Below the pieces are notes generated by a model. The model was not told the origin of the DNA and made no database searches. It saw nothing but the letters and a program-made list of their open reading frames with translations. Positions 1 to 5,740 of a stretch of DNA of 5,784 nucleotides are shown in pieces (positions within the stretch are counted from its first letter, which is position 1; every line of letters starts with the position of its first letter). Source of the stretch: an uncultured Thalassospira sp. (GTDB taxonomy: Bacteria > Pseudomonadota > Alphaproteobacteria > Rhodospirillales_A > Thalassospiraceae); contig CAMPHD010000223.1 in assembly GCA_946885765.1 (NCBI GenBank), forward strand, positions 1-5,784. Reading direction: 5' to 3'. Made by a program: the position numbers and the translations under genes.

Positions 1-2
1 CC

Positions 3-23
3 GGGTTCTGACATACCGGTCCG
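3..23 (+). other. Upstream continuation of the CoA-transferase frame with an in-frame TGA
   Basis: Read in the CoA-transferase frame, bases 3-23 give G-F-stop-H-T-G-P and run straight into the L-K-K-L-P-A-Y-D of the open frame. Family III enzymes have a conserved G-F-G-x-T-G-P segment at this place, so the TGA at 9-11 sits where a glycine codon is expected. One change from GGA to TGA would explain it. This may be a true nonsense mutation that makes the gene a pseudogene, or a base error near the edge of a contig. The rest of the gene is outside the window. Confidence 0.7.
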
Positions 24-830
24 TTGAAAAAGCTGCCAGCCTATGACAAGATCGTACAGGGGCTTTCGGGCATTATGACGATCACCGGCGAAGAAGATCG
101 GGAAACCTACCGCGTCGGATATCCGATGGCCGATACCATCGGTGGTCTGACAGCGGCCTATGCCATTACTGCGGCCCTTGCCGGGCGTGCATTGGGCAGT
201 AACGGGGGTAAAGGCAGTTTTATCGATATTTCGATGCTGGAATCCGTAATTGCCACGATGGGTTGGGTGGTATCGAACTTCCTGATTGCGGGCAAACAGC
301 CGACTGCGAATGGTAATGACAATTTCACCTCGTCGCCATCGGGCACATTCCGCACACAGGACGGCAAAATCAATATCGCAGCTAACAAACAGGAACAGTT
401 CGAAGCCGTTTGCGATGTTCTGGATTTATCAGATTTGAAAACCGATCCGCGTTTCGGAACCCGGACAGAGCGTCTTTCCCATCGCAGGGAGCTCAGTGAC
501 CTACTGGAAGGTGTGCTTGTCACACAGCCGACCGATCACTGGGTTTCCAAATTCAATGCGGTTGGTGTGCCAGCCGGGGCAGTTTTAACCGTACCGCAGG
601 CTTTGTCGCTGCCGCAGATATCAGACCGCGGCATGTTGGCCGATTTCGATAATGTACCCGGTGCCGAACGCGATATCCGAATTCTGCGTACCGGGATCAA
701 GATGAATGGCGATGCGCCCTCGGTCGACGCACCGCCACCTGTTCTTGGGCAGGACAATGAAACCATTCTGTCCGGTCTTGGCATATCCGCCGACGAGGTT
801 GCCATCCTGAAAGCCGAAGGTGTGCTATGA
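24..830 (+). CDS. Family III (CaiB/BaiF) CoA-transferase, C-terminal part, 5' incomplete
   Basis: The 268 visible residues are the central and C-terminal part of a class III CoA-transferase, which moves CoA between an acyl-CoA donor and a carboxylic acid in the cytoplasm. Family landmarks are PAYDKIVQGLSG at residues 5-16, the MADTIGGLTAAYAI helix at 35-48, GKGSFIDISMLES at 62-74 (the region that carries the catalytic Asp in this family, probably D68), and a C-terminal LGISADEVAILKAEGVL tail. Full-length members are about 380-410 residues, so roughly 100-130 N-terminal residues are missing. The TTG at 24 is very unlikely to be a real start: no ribosome-binding site precedes it, and homology continues upstream (G-F-stop-H-T-G-P over 3-23) across an in-frame TGA. 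The end overlaps the next gene by ATGA, indicating an operon with the citryl-CoA lyase. A tricarboxylate such as citrate is the likely acid substrate, inferred from that neighbour. Confidence 0.85.
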   Translation: MKKLPAYDKIVQGLSGIMTITGEEDRETYRVGYPMADTIGGLTAAYAITAALAGRALGSNGGKGSFIDISMLESVIATMGWVVSNFLIAGKQPTANGNDNFTSSPSGTFRTQDGKINIAANKQEQFEAVCDVLDLSDLKTDPRFGTRTERLSHRRELSDLLEGVLVTQPTDHWVSKFNAVGVPAGAVLTVPQALSLPQISDRGMLADFDNVPGAERDIRILRTGIKMNGDAPSVDAPPPVLGQDNETILSGLGISADEVAILKAEGVL

Positions 831-1675
831 GCGATAAAACTGCAAAAGATATCGAAAACGAAGTCAGTGACTGGTGGAAAACATCCATCATCGATATGGA
901 GCCGGGGAAAATCCATTATAGCGGTTATCCCATTCAGGATCTGATTGGCAATATCAGCTTTGCCGGGATGATCTGGCTGATGACGCGTGGCGAATTGCCA
1001 TCAAAAGGGCAGGCCGCATTGCTTGAGGCAGCCCTCGTCGCGGCTGTCGATCACGGGCCGCAAGCACCGAGCATTGCAATCGCGCGTATGGCGGCGACCT
1101 GCGGAATTGGCCTGAACAATGCGATGGCAAGTGCGGTTAATGTGTTGGGGGATGTTCACGGTGGTGCCGGCGAACAGGCCGTTGCCCTTTATCACGATAT
1201 TGCCGTACGCATGGATGGGGGCGAAAACCTGGCTGATGCGACCGCTGCCGGGCTGGATCACCAGATTGCCGAACATGGTAAGCATATCCCGGGTTTCGGG
1301 CATCGCTTCCACCCGCTTGATCCAAGGGCACCAAGATTATTGTCGCTTGTTGCTGTGGCAGCAGGTGATGGCATCGTATCTGGCCGGTTTGGCAAGATTG
1401 CCAGCCAGATCGAGGAAACCCTTCTGGAACGGAAGGGCAAACGCATCCCGATGAATATCGATGGTGCAACGGCCGTGATCTATGCCGAGCTTGGCTTCGC
1501 CGCACCGCTGGCACGCGGTTTGTTCTGTTTGTCGCGGTCGGTGGGAATACTGGCTCACGCGTGGGAGCAAACCAATCAGGGTGGTCGTAACAAGGGTCCA
1601 ATCCCGCGTCGCCTGATCTGGAATTATGACGGACCGGAACGCCGCCCGTTGCCATCGGAACTTAGCGACGATTAA
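827..1675 (+). CDS. Citryl-CoA lyase (short citrate-synthase-fold enzyme)
   Basis: This 282-residue cytoplasmic protein has the citrate synthase fold without the long N-terminal part: citrate synthases are about 370-430 residues, citryl-CoA lyases about 260-290. Active-site landmarks are in order: DHGPQAPS at residues 75-82, the GDVHGGAGEQAV loop with H111, the PGFGHRFHPLDPRAPR segment with H159 at 155-170, and D212 in IPMNIDGATAVIYAELGF. These match the His-His-Asp catalytic set of the superfamily. The expected reaction is cleavage of citryl-CoA, or a related tricarboxyl-CoA, to acetyl-CoA and oxaloacetate. The ATG at 827 overlaps the stop of the CoA-transferase (ATGA), and GAAGG at 816-820 lies 6 bases upstream, which supports this start and translational coupling. 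Pairing with a CoA-transferase implies that the thioester is made by CoA transfer. A citrate-synthase-like condensing role or a methyl-substituted substrate cannot be excluded from sequence. Confidence 0.82.
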   Translation: MSDKTAKDIENEVSDWWKTSIIDMEPGKIHYSGYPIQDLIGNISFAGMIWLMTRGELPSKGQAALLEAALVAAVDHGPQAPSIAIARMAATCGIGLNNAMASAVNVLGDVHGGAGEQAVALYHDIAVRMDGGENLADATAAGLDHQIAEHGKHIPGFGHRFHPLDPRAPRLLSLVAVAAGDGIVSGRFGKIASQIEETLLERKGKRIPMNIDGATAVIYAELGFAAPLARGLFCLSRSVGILAHAWEQTNQGGRNKGPIPRRLIWNYDGPERRPLPSELSDD

Positions 1676-2783
1676 GCAATGCATCCTGCCAGCGGCTTAA
1701 AAATCGCTGGCGTTTCGCCTGATCGAGATAAACCAGCAGTCCTGGCCCCACAGGGAAAGATCGAACCCGTTCGCCGTAACGATCAAAGATCAGCGACGAA
1801 AACGGACTGGGCGGGACATCGGGGCGCACCGGGTTGAAATTGCCTTCATCCTGCAGAATGCTCTGGCCTTCGATCGACAGGATATAATCAAGGAACCTGC
1901 CGCCGAGTTCCGGGTTGCGGGCCCCGCGCGGAATGATGGCAATTCGGGAATAAACAACGATGAAATCATCGGGCAGTATCACGCCAAGATTGGGATTCCG
2001 GTGGCTGAAGGTTTCAGCATATGATCCCAGAAGATTATAGCCCAGTGACACCTGTCCGCTTGCGATCTTTTCAAGCATTGGCGATGTATTTGAATAAAGC
2101 TTTACCTTTGCCTGACCCAAGGTACGCACAAAATCCCAGATACCTGAAAAATAACGTTCATCACGGGCCAGAAACAGGAAGCCAACTCCGCTTCGTTCAA
2201 TATCATAGGTCGTGATCTTTTCGCTCATCAGATCGTCATGTTCAATGAGCAGCCGGATAATCTGGTTGCGGGTTCGGGGTGGCTCAAGATTGTTTTCCCT
2301 GAAAAATTGCCGGTTATAGGCAATGACAGCCGGTTCCTGCGTTACGGCAAAGGCCTCGTTCCGCCAGCGTGCCCAATTGGGTAATGCGCGGGTTTCGTCG
2401 CTTTGATGCGAGAAGGCGTATCCGTCATTGGCAAGCTTCATCTGCAAATCCATTGACGAACTAATGACGAGATCGGCATTGGGTTTGCCAGCTTCGCGTT
2501 CGACGATTGTGCGATCATACATTTCCAGCGTTTGAAGCTGATGATAATCGACACGTATATTCGGGTTGCTCTGCTGAAAGCCTTTAATGGTCGGTCTGAA
2601 AGCCTCGATATCGGCCGAACCATAAATAACCACTGCCTCGCTTTCCGAAAGCATGGTCTGTTCCGGATTGTCTGGTGTCGCGCTGTTTAATGCCGGGAAA
2701 ACAAACAATTCCGCAGTAGCAGGTATGGCACGGAAAATTGCTGCGCAGAAAACAGCAATAATGATAGTACTGCGCAAGGTCAT
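1662..2783 (-). CDS. Periplasmic extracellular solute-binding protein (Fe3+/AfuA-like, COG1840 type)
   Basis: This 373-residue protein begins with a signal peptide: a charged N-terminus, a hydrophobic stretch at residues 6-19 and an ATA-E cleavage site after residue 24. It should therefore be periplasmic. The mature part has the type II periplasmic binding-protein pattern of the AfuA-like group: VVIYGSADIEAFRPTIKGFQ at 51-70, ADLVISSSMDLQMKLANDG at 103-121, AFAVTQEPAVIAYNRQFF at 144-161, and a C-terminal GGRFLDYILSIEGQSIL segment at 294-310. The start at 2783 has AAGGG (2794-2798, minus strand) 10 bases upstream. No permease or ATPase gene lies beside it. It is instead divergent from a two-component system, so it may act as a ligand receptor for the sensor kinase rather than, or as well as, for transport. 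The ligand cannot be read from sequence; iron, a carboxylate or an organophosphate are all possible for the group. Its 3' end overlaps the convergent lyase gene by 14 bp. Confidence 0.8.
   Translation of the reverse strand: MTLRSTIIIAVFCAAIFRAIPATAELFVFPALNSATPDNPEQTMLSESEAVVIYGSADIEAFRPTIKGFQQSNPNIRVDYHQLQTLEMYDRTIVEREAGKPNADLVISSSMDLQMKLANDGYAFSHQSDETRALPNWARWRNEAFAVTQEPAVIAYNRQFFRENNLEPPRTRNQIIRLLIEHDDLMSEKITTYDIERSGVGFLFLARDERYFSGIWDFVRTLGQAKVKLYSNTSPMLEKIASGQVSLGYNLLGSYAETFSHRNPNLGVILPDDFIVVYSRIAIIPRGARNPELGGRFLDYILSIEGQSILQDEGNFNPVRPDVPPSPFSSLIFDRYGERVRSFPVGPGLLVYLDQAKRQRFLSRWQDALLNRR
1688..1715 (+). terminator. Possible rho-independent terminator after the citryl-CoA lyase gene
   Basis: GCCAGCG at 1688-1694 and CGCTGGC at 1705-1711 form a perfect 7-bp GC-rich stem around a 10-base AT-rich loop, followed by GTTT at 1712-1715. 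It starts 13 bases after the lyase stop codon, where a terminator for the plus-strand operon would be expected. The T tract is short, so it may be weak. It lies inside the 3' coding end of the convergent binding-protein gene, so its sequence is also constrained by that protein. Confidence 0.4.
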
Positions 2784-2824
2784 CGCTTACAGGCCCTTAT
2801 CAACCGGATTACTCGCAGGCTTGC

Positions 2825-2862
2825 TGCCGGATGATCGCTATCGGGGCTTTCACGATCCGGCA
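2825..2862. repeat. Inverted repeat TGCCGGAT / ATCCGGCA
   Basis: TGCCGGAT at 2825-2832 and ATCCGGCA at 2855-2862 are perfect 8-bp inverted copies separated by 22 bases, so their centres are 30 bp (about three helical turns) apart. That spacing would put both arms on the same face of DNA, as suits a dimeric or looping regulator. It could also be chance in GC-rich DNA. Confidence 0.4.
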
Positions 2863-2897
2863 AAATCTGGAAAATTCATGTGCTTGGGTCAATATGC

Positions 2898-2913
2898 ACC
2901 AGACCATGCTGGT
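2898..2913. repeat. Small dyad ACCAG-N6-CTGGT upstream of the response regulator
   Basis: ACCAG at 2898-2902 and CTGGT at 2909-2913 are perfect 5-bp inverted arms with a 6-base centre, ending 25 bases before the regulator ATG. The position fits an autoregulatory operator or a leader hairpin. Short arms make chance occurrence quite possible. Confidence 0.25.
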
Positions 2914-2938
2914 TTAACAGGGGGCCGAACCCGACACA

Positions 2939-3535
2939 ATGAGAGTCCTTGTCGTAGAAGATCATGCCGCACTCGCCGATGGCATCGCCCGCTCTTTGCA
3001 GCAGGCGGGCTATGCGGTTGATGTGATTTCCGACGGGGAAGAAGCCGATGAAATCCTGCGCCGGTTGCGTCATCGCGGATCGGAAAGTGCGGTTCTGATC
3101 CTGACGGCACGCAACGACATTGATGATCGGGTGCGGGGACTTGATCTTGGTGCCGATGATTATCTGGCAAAACCGTTTGAACTGGTCGAGCTTGAGGCAC
3201 GCGTGCGTGCCTTGATGCGTCGCCATGCCGGAACCCACAATACCCGGATCACCTGTGGCCGTTTGACATATGACACGGTTGCGCGTCGCGCCATGATTGA
3301 TGGTCAGGATATTGAAATTCCGCGCCGTGAACTGAATATCCTTGAAATCCTGCTTTTGCGGCTTGGGCATGTATTGTCCAAGGAGCAGATCACCGATCAA
3401 TTGGCCGGGTTCGAGGATGATATCAGTGCCAATGCAGTCGAGCTTTATATCAGCCGTCTGCGCAAACGTGTTGAAACGGCGGATGTCAAAATCCAGACGG
3501 TTCGTGGTCTTGGCTATTTGTTGAAAAAGACATGA
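2939..3535 (+). CDS. OmpR-family response regulator (TctD/QseB type) with an internally deleted receiver domain
   Basis: The protein has the layout of a two-component DNA-binding regulator but is only 198 residues, against about 220 for the subfamily. The receiver starts normally (MRVLVVEDHAALADGIARSL, acidic pair E7/D8) and ends normally (VLILTAR with T56, GLDLGADDYLAKPF with K78). The winged-helix DNA-binding domain is complete from about residue 103, with a recognition helix around 162-178 and the wing VRGLGYLL at 188-195. Between D37 and G47 the chain reads E-I-L-R-R-L-R-H-R. Here relatives have about 23 more residues, including the third beta strand and the phospho-acceptor Asp (D51 in QseB). 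This protein therefore cannot be phosphorylated at the usual site and may not fold its receiver properly. The deletion is in frame. The stop overlaps the kinase start by ATGA, so the pair is co-translated. The likely role, if active, is control of the neighbouring genes. An assembly artefact is possible. Confidence 0.85.
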   Translation: MRVLVVEDHAALADGIARSLQQAGYAVDVISDGEEADEILRRLRHRGSESAVLILTARNDIDDRVRGLDLGADDYLAKPFELVELEARVRALMRRHAGTHNTRITCGRLTYDTVARRAMIDGQDIEIPRRELNILEILLLRLGHVLSKEQITDQLAGFEDDISANAVELYISRLRKRVETADVKIQTVRGLGYLLKKT

Positions 3536-4935
3536 AGTGGCGAAATGCATCCCTTCGTCGGCGTTTGCTGATCTGGCTTCTGATCCCGTTGCTTCTGATC
3601 AGTTCGTTGATGCTATTTGAAGTGCGCAGTAATGCGGTGCATTCAGCCAATCAGGCATTTGACCGGGCATTGTTAAGTTCGGCTCTGGCGATTGCCGATC
3701 GTGTTGTTCTGATCGGCGGACAGATCGAGGTCGATGTGCCCTATGTCGCCCTTGAAATGCTGACAAGTGCGTCGCAGGACCGCGTTTTCTATCAGGTCAG
3801 TACGGCACAGGGCGAATTCATCACCGGCTACGAAGAATTGCCACCAGTGCCCGAAAAACTGATGCCGCTTCTGGAAGAGCCGGTGTTTTACGATGCGGAA
3901 TATAACGGTGAACGGGTGCGGATCGGCGCATTGTCACGTTATGTTGCCAGTGCGCGGATGGCGACGCGTTTTCATGTGCTGGTGGCTGAAACGACCGGAA
4001 CGCGTGAAAGTCTGAGCGAGGATATTCTGGCACGTGCTGCGGTTCGGCAGTTCGGTTTGATTCTGATTGCGGCCCTGATCGTATGGTTCGGGATCGGGCA
4101 GGGGCTTAAACCGCTGGCGCGACTGGAAGAGGCTCTTAATCGGCGATCACCCTCGGATTTGCGACCGATCCAGCACGATGTCCCGACAGAAGTGCGGCAT
4201 CTGGTTGGAGCCATCAACCATTTGTTGAAACGGCTCGAAAATACGCTTTCGACCATGCAGCGTTTTACGGCAGATGCAGCCCACCAGTTGCGGACTCCGT
4301 TGGCAGCATTGCGGACGCAGGCGGAACTGGGGCTGCGCGAAAAGGATACGGAAAAACTGCATGATGTGATGGAAAATCTGGCTGCTTCGACCAGACAAAC
4401 CTCTCATCTGGCCAATCAGTTACTGGCATCTGCCCGGGCGGCACCCGAAGGACTGGCCGGGCGTCCCTTTGTCCGTATTGATCTTGGTGAAATTACACGT
4501 TCGGTTACTGGTGCGAAGGTGCCGATTGCTATCGAACGCGGTATCGATCTTGGCTACGAAGGACCTGACGGCTCAGTGCTGATCATGGGTGATGCCACCC
4601 TGATCGAGGAATTGCTGAAAAACCTTATTCATAATGCACTGACCTATTGCCCGGCAGACAGTTCCGTTACCGTGCGGTTAATGTCTGAAATGGACGATGC
4701 ACCCTTCGTCAAACTGGTCGTCGAGGACGATGGGCCGGGGATTCCCCTTGAACATCGCAAACATGTCTTTGATCGGTTCTACCGTGTTGCGGGCGGTGGC
4801 GAGGACGGGTGTGGTCTTGGCCTTTCGATTGTGCGTGAAATTGCCTTGCGTCACGATACACGCATTCGCCTGGATGAACCGGACGATCACAGCGGAGCGA
4901 TATTTTCTGTGCGGTTTCGTCTGGTGAATGACTAG
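3532..4935 (+). CDS. Two-component sensor histidine kinase (TctE/QseC type)
   Basis: This 467-residue inner-membrane kinase has a first membrane segment at about residues 11-29, a periplasmic sensor region at about 30-172 (probably the two-component sensor kinase N-terminal domain found in TctE/QseC), a second membrane segment at 173-188 and a HAMP-like linker to about 240. The dimerisation/phosphorylation box is FTADAAHQLRTPLAAL with H251. The ATPase domain has the N box LLKNLIHNAL (N364, N368), G1 EDDGPGIP (398-405), F box FDRFYRV (413-419) and G2 GCGLGLSIV (426-434). All catalytic boxes look intact, in contrast to its partner regulator. No clear ribosome-binding site precedes the ATG, and the 4-base overlap with the regulator suggests translational coupling. 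The stop codon TAG (4933-4935) is made by the insertion target of the IS that follows. The protein nevertheless ends at the family's normal place, a few residues after GAIFSVRFRL. The stimulus is probably a di- or tricarboxylate, by context only. Confidence 0.92.
   Translation: MKWRNASLRRRLLIWLLIPLLLISSLMLFEVRSNAVHSANQAFDRALLSSALAIADRVVLIGGQIEVDVPYVALEMLTSASQDRVFYQVSTAQGEFITGYEELPPVPEKLMPLLEEPVFYDAEYNGERVRIGALSRYVASARMATRFHVLVAETTGTRESLSEDILARAAVRQFGLILIAALIVWFGIGQGLKPLARLEEALNRRSPSDLRPIQHDVPTEVRHLVGAINHLLKRLENTLSTMQRFTADAAHQLRTPLAALRTQAELGLREKDTEKLHDVMENLAASTRQTSHLANQLLASARAAPEGLAGRPFVRIDLGEITRSVTGAKVPIAIERGIDLGYEGPDGSVLIMGDATLIEELLKNLIHNALTYCPADSSVTVRLMSEMDDAPFVKLVVEDDGPGIPLEHRKHVFDRFYRVAGGGEDGCGLGLSIVREIALRHDTRIRLDEPDDHSGAIFSVRFRLVND
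4932..4935 (+). repeat. Target-site copy (CTAG/TA) at the left IS end
   Basis: CTAG here is matched by CTAG at 5781-5784, the last four bases of the window. The duplicated part is TA or CTAG. T4933, A4934 and G4935 also form the stop codon of the kinase. Confidence 0.7.
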
Positions 4936-4953
4936 GCTCAGGACTCATTAATT
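4935..4953 (+). repeat. Left terminal inverted repeat of the IS
   Basis: It begins GGCTCAGGAC and ends ATTAATT, pairing with the complement of 5763-5781 at 17 of 19 positions; the mismatch is TC against CT in the middle. The transposase stop codon (4948-4950, minus strand) lies inside this repeat. Confidence 0.88.
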
Positions 4954-5385
4954 GAGGTAAAATATGACGGTAGCGGCGATACAGATCGCTGAAAAGAAGG
5001 TGTGCGCGCATCGGTCATATCGGGTCGCCACCCTGCGCCAGTCTTTGAGCTTTCCGAACATGTTCTCGACTTTGTGCCGGGTTTTATAGAGCTTTGGGCA
5101 GTATGATATGTGTGTGTTTCTGTTTTTGCGGGGCGGTATGCAGGGCTTGATACCCTTGGCGTTGAGCGCCGCCCGGAACTCGTCGCTGTCATAGCCCTTA
5201 TCACCAATCAGGTGAGATGCCGAGGTTGGCAGGCATTCATACATAAGCTTTGCGCCAAGATGATCGCTCATCTGACCTTCGGTTAGCAGCAGGACAAGTG
5301 GCTTGCCGTGCTCATTGGCGACGGCATGCAGCTTGGAATTCAGGCCACCTTTCGTTCTCCCGATACGGCGGGGAACATCCCCTTT
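4948..5385 (-). CDS. IS transposase second frame (orfB), expressed by -1 frameshift from orfA
   Basis: This frame opens directly after a TAA at the slippery run and encodes the C-terminal half of the transposase. It contains GDVPRRIGRTKGGLNSKLHAV, the second catalytic Asp in LIGDKGYDSDEFR, and the signature YKTRHKVENMFGKLK that fits Y-2-R-3-E-6-K. Joined to orfA after residue 109, the fusion is 253 residues with D93, D170 and E215 as the DDE triad, a normal size for the group. An internal ATG at 5269-5271 would make only a 107-residue fragment lacking the first part of the domain, so it is not the likely start. The stop at 4948-4950 lies inside the left terminal repeat. Confidence 0.83.
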   Translation of the reverse strand, partial: KGDVPRRIGRTKGGLNSKLHAVANEHGKPLVLLLTEGQMSDHLGAKLMYECLPTSASHLIGDKGYDSDEFRAALNAKGIKPCIPPRKNRNTHISYCPKLYKTRHKVENMFGKLKDWRRVATRYDRCAHTFFSAICIAATVIFYLN

Positions 5386-5708
5386 TTAAGCAGGCTGGCC
5401 GCCGTGCGATGTGCCTTCAGATGTGTGGCGTCGATCATCAACTGTTCAGGCTCGCCGTTCTCGGCTGCAATCGCAGAGAATATACGATCAAAGACACCCA
5501 ATCGGCTCCAGCGTACAAAGCGGTTATAGAGCGTCTTGTGCGGCCCGTATTCCCTTGGGGCATCACGCCAGCGAAGACCGTTGCGAATGACATGGATGAT
5601 CCCGGAAACAACGCGCTGATCATCAACACGAGGAACCCCGTGAGCCTGTGGGAAACAGGGCTCAATACGCTGCAACTGAGAACGGGAAAGCCAGAATAGA
5701 TCGCTCAT
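5340..5708 (-). CDS. IS transposase first frame (orfA), N-terminal half
   Basis: This 122-residue frame encodes the N-terminal half of an IS5-family DDE transposase. A DUF4096-like domain comes first (LSRSQLQRIEP, then the conserved VRWSRLGVFDRIF at residues 65-77). The first catalytic Asp, D93, is in LMIDATHLKAHRTA. The start is set at the ATG at 5706-5708 (MSDLFWLS) because GAGGAG at 5715-5720 lies 6 bases upstream; an in-frame ATG 10 codons further up has no such site. After LLKK (residue 109) the frame departs from the family: it reads G-M-F-P and stops at 5340, where relatives continue as KGDVPRRIGRTKGGLNSK in the -1 frame. The product is therefore non-catalytic on its own and needs the frameshift to orfB. 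A regulatory role for the short form is possible. Confidence 0.85.
   Translation of the reverse strand: MSDLFWLSRSQLQRIEPCFPQAHGVPRVDDQRVVSGIIHVIRNGLRWRDAPREYGPHKTLYNRFVRWSRLGVFDRIFSAIAAENGEPEQLMIDATHLKAHRTAASLLKKGMFPAVSGERKVA
5379..5389 (-). promoter_or_regulatory. Probable programmed -1 frameshift site of the transposase
   Basis: On the minus strand the run is TTAAAAAGGGG. In the orfA frame it reads CTT AAA AAG GGG. A step back of one base on AAA AAG gives GGG GAT GTT and continues as the conserved GDVPRRIG. The -1 frame has a TAA directly in front of this point, so the shift must happen on the A5G run. The heptamer is T-AAA-AAG, not the canonical A-AAA-AAG, so slippage of the tRNA on AAG is the main expected event. 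Confidence 0.65.
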
Positions 5709-5714
5709 AAAGTG

Positions 5715-5720
5715 CTCCTC
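5715..5720 (-). promoter_or_regulatory. Ribosome-binding site of the transposase
   Basis: GAGGAG on the minus strand lies 6 bases before the ATG at 5706-5708. It is the strongest site near the gene and decides the start of orfA. Confidence 0.7.
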
Positions 5721-5740
5721 ACCAATCAGAGACACCACTT

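Larger units (their letters stand above)
2784..2938. promoter_or_regulatory. Divergent intergenic control region
   Basis: These 155 bases lie between the outward-facing binding-protein gene (minus) and the response-regulator gene (plus), so promoters for both must be here or nearby. I see no -35/-10 pair good enough to name for either direction. Two dyad elements are present, at 2825-2862 and 2898-2913, which makes operator sites for the adjacent OmpR-type regulator plausible. A purine-rich AGGGGG at 2919-2924 lies 14 bases before the regulator ATG, a rather distant ribosome-binding site. Confidence 0.55.

Noticed and set aside
9..11. TGA in the CoA-transferase frame read as selenocysteine or a recoded codon
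   Set aside because: The position is a structural glycine in the family, not a cysteine or redox site, and no selenocysteine-insertion hairpin is evident after it; nonsense mutation or sequence error is simpler.
1137..1655. Minus-strand open frame of 172 codons opposite the citryl-CoA lyase
   Set aside because: Its composition is rich in Arg, Pro and His, as expected for an antisense shadow, and the plus-strand frame has clear catalytic motifs.
1662..2783. Naming the binding protein as a specific ferric-iron binder
   Set aside because: I could not identify the tyrosine pair that marks ferric-binding members with confidence, and there is no iron-transport permease or Fur-like site beside it.
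2784..2938. A specific sigma-70 promoter for either divergent gene
   Set aside because: Candidate hexamers such as TTGCCG (minus strand, 2858-2863) have no good -10 partner at the right distance; none was strong enough to annotate.
2876..3550. Long minus-strand open frame of 224 codons opposite the response regulator
   Set aside because: It mirrors the well-supported regulator frame, has no family resemblance and no ribosome-binding site; it is a codon-bias shadow.
4948..5271. The 107-residue minus-strand frame as an independent IS gene starting at its internal ATG
   Set aside because: Conserved transposase sequence continues upstream of that ATG to the slippery run, so it is the tail of a frameshifted fusion.
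5250..5699. Plus-strand open frame of 149 codons within the IS
   Set aside because: It is antisense to the transposase and has no recognisable domain.
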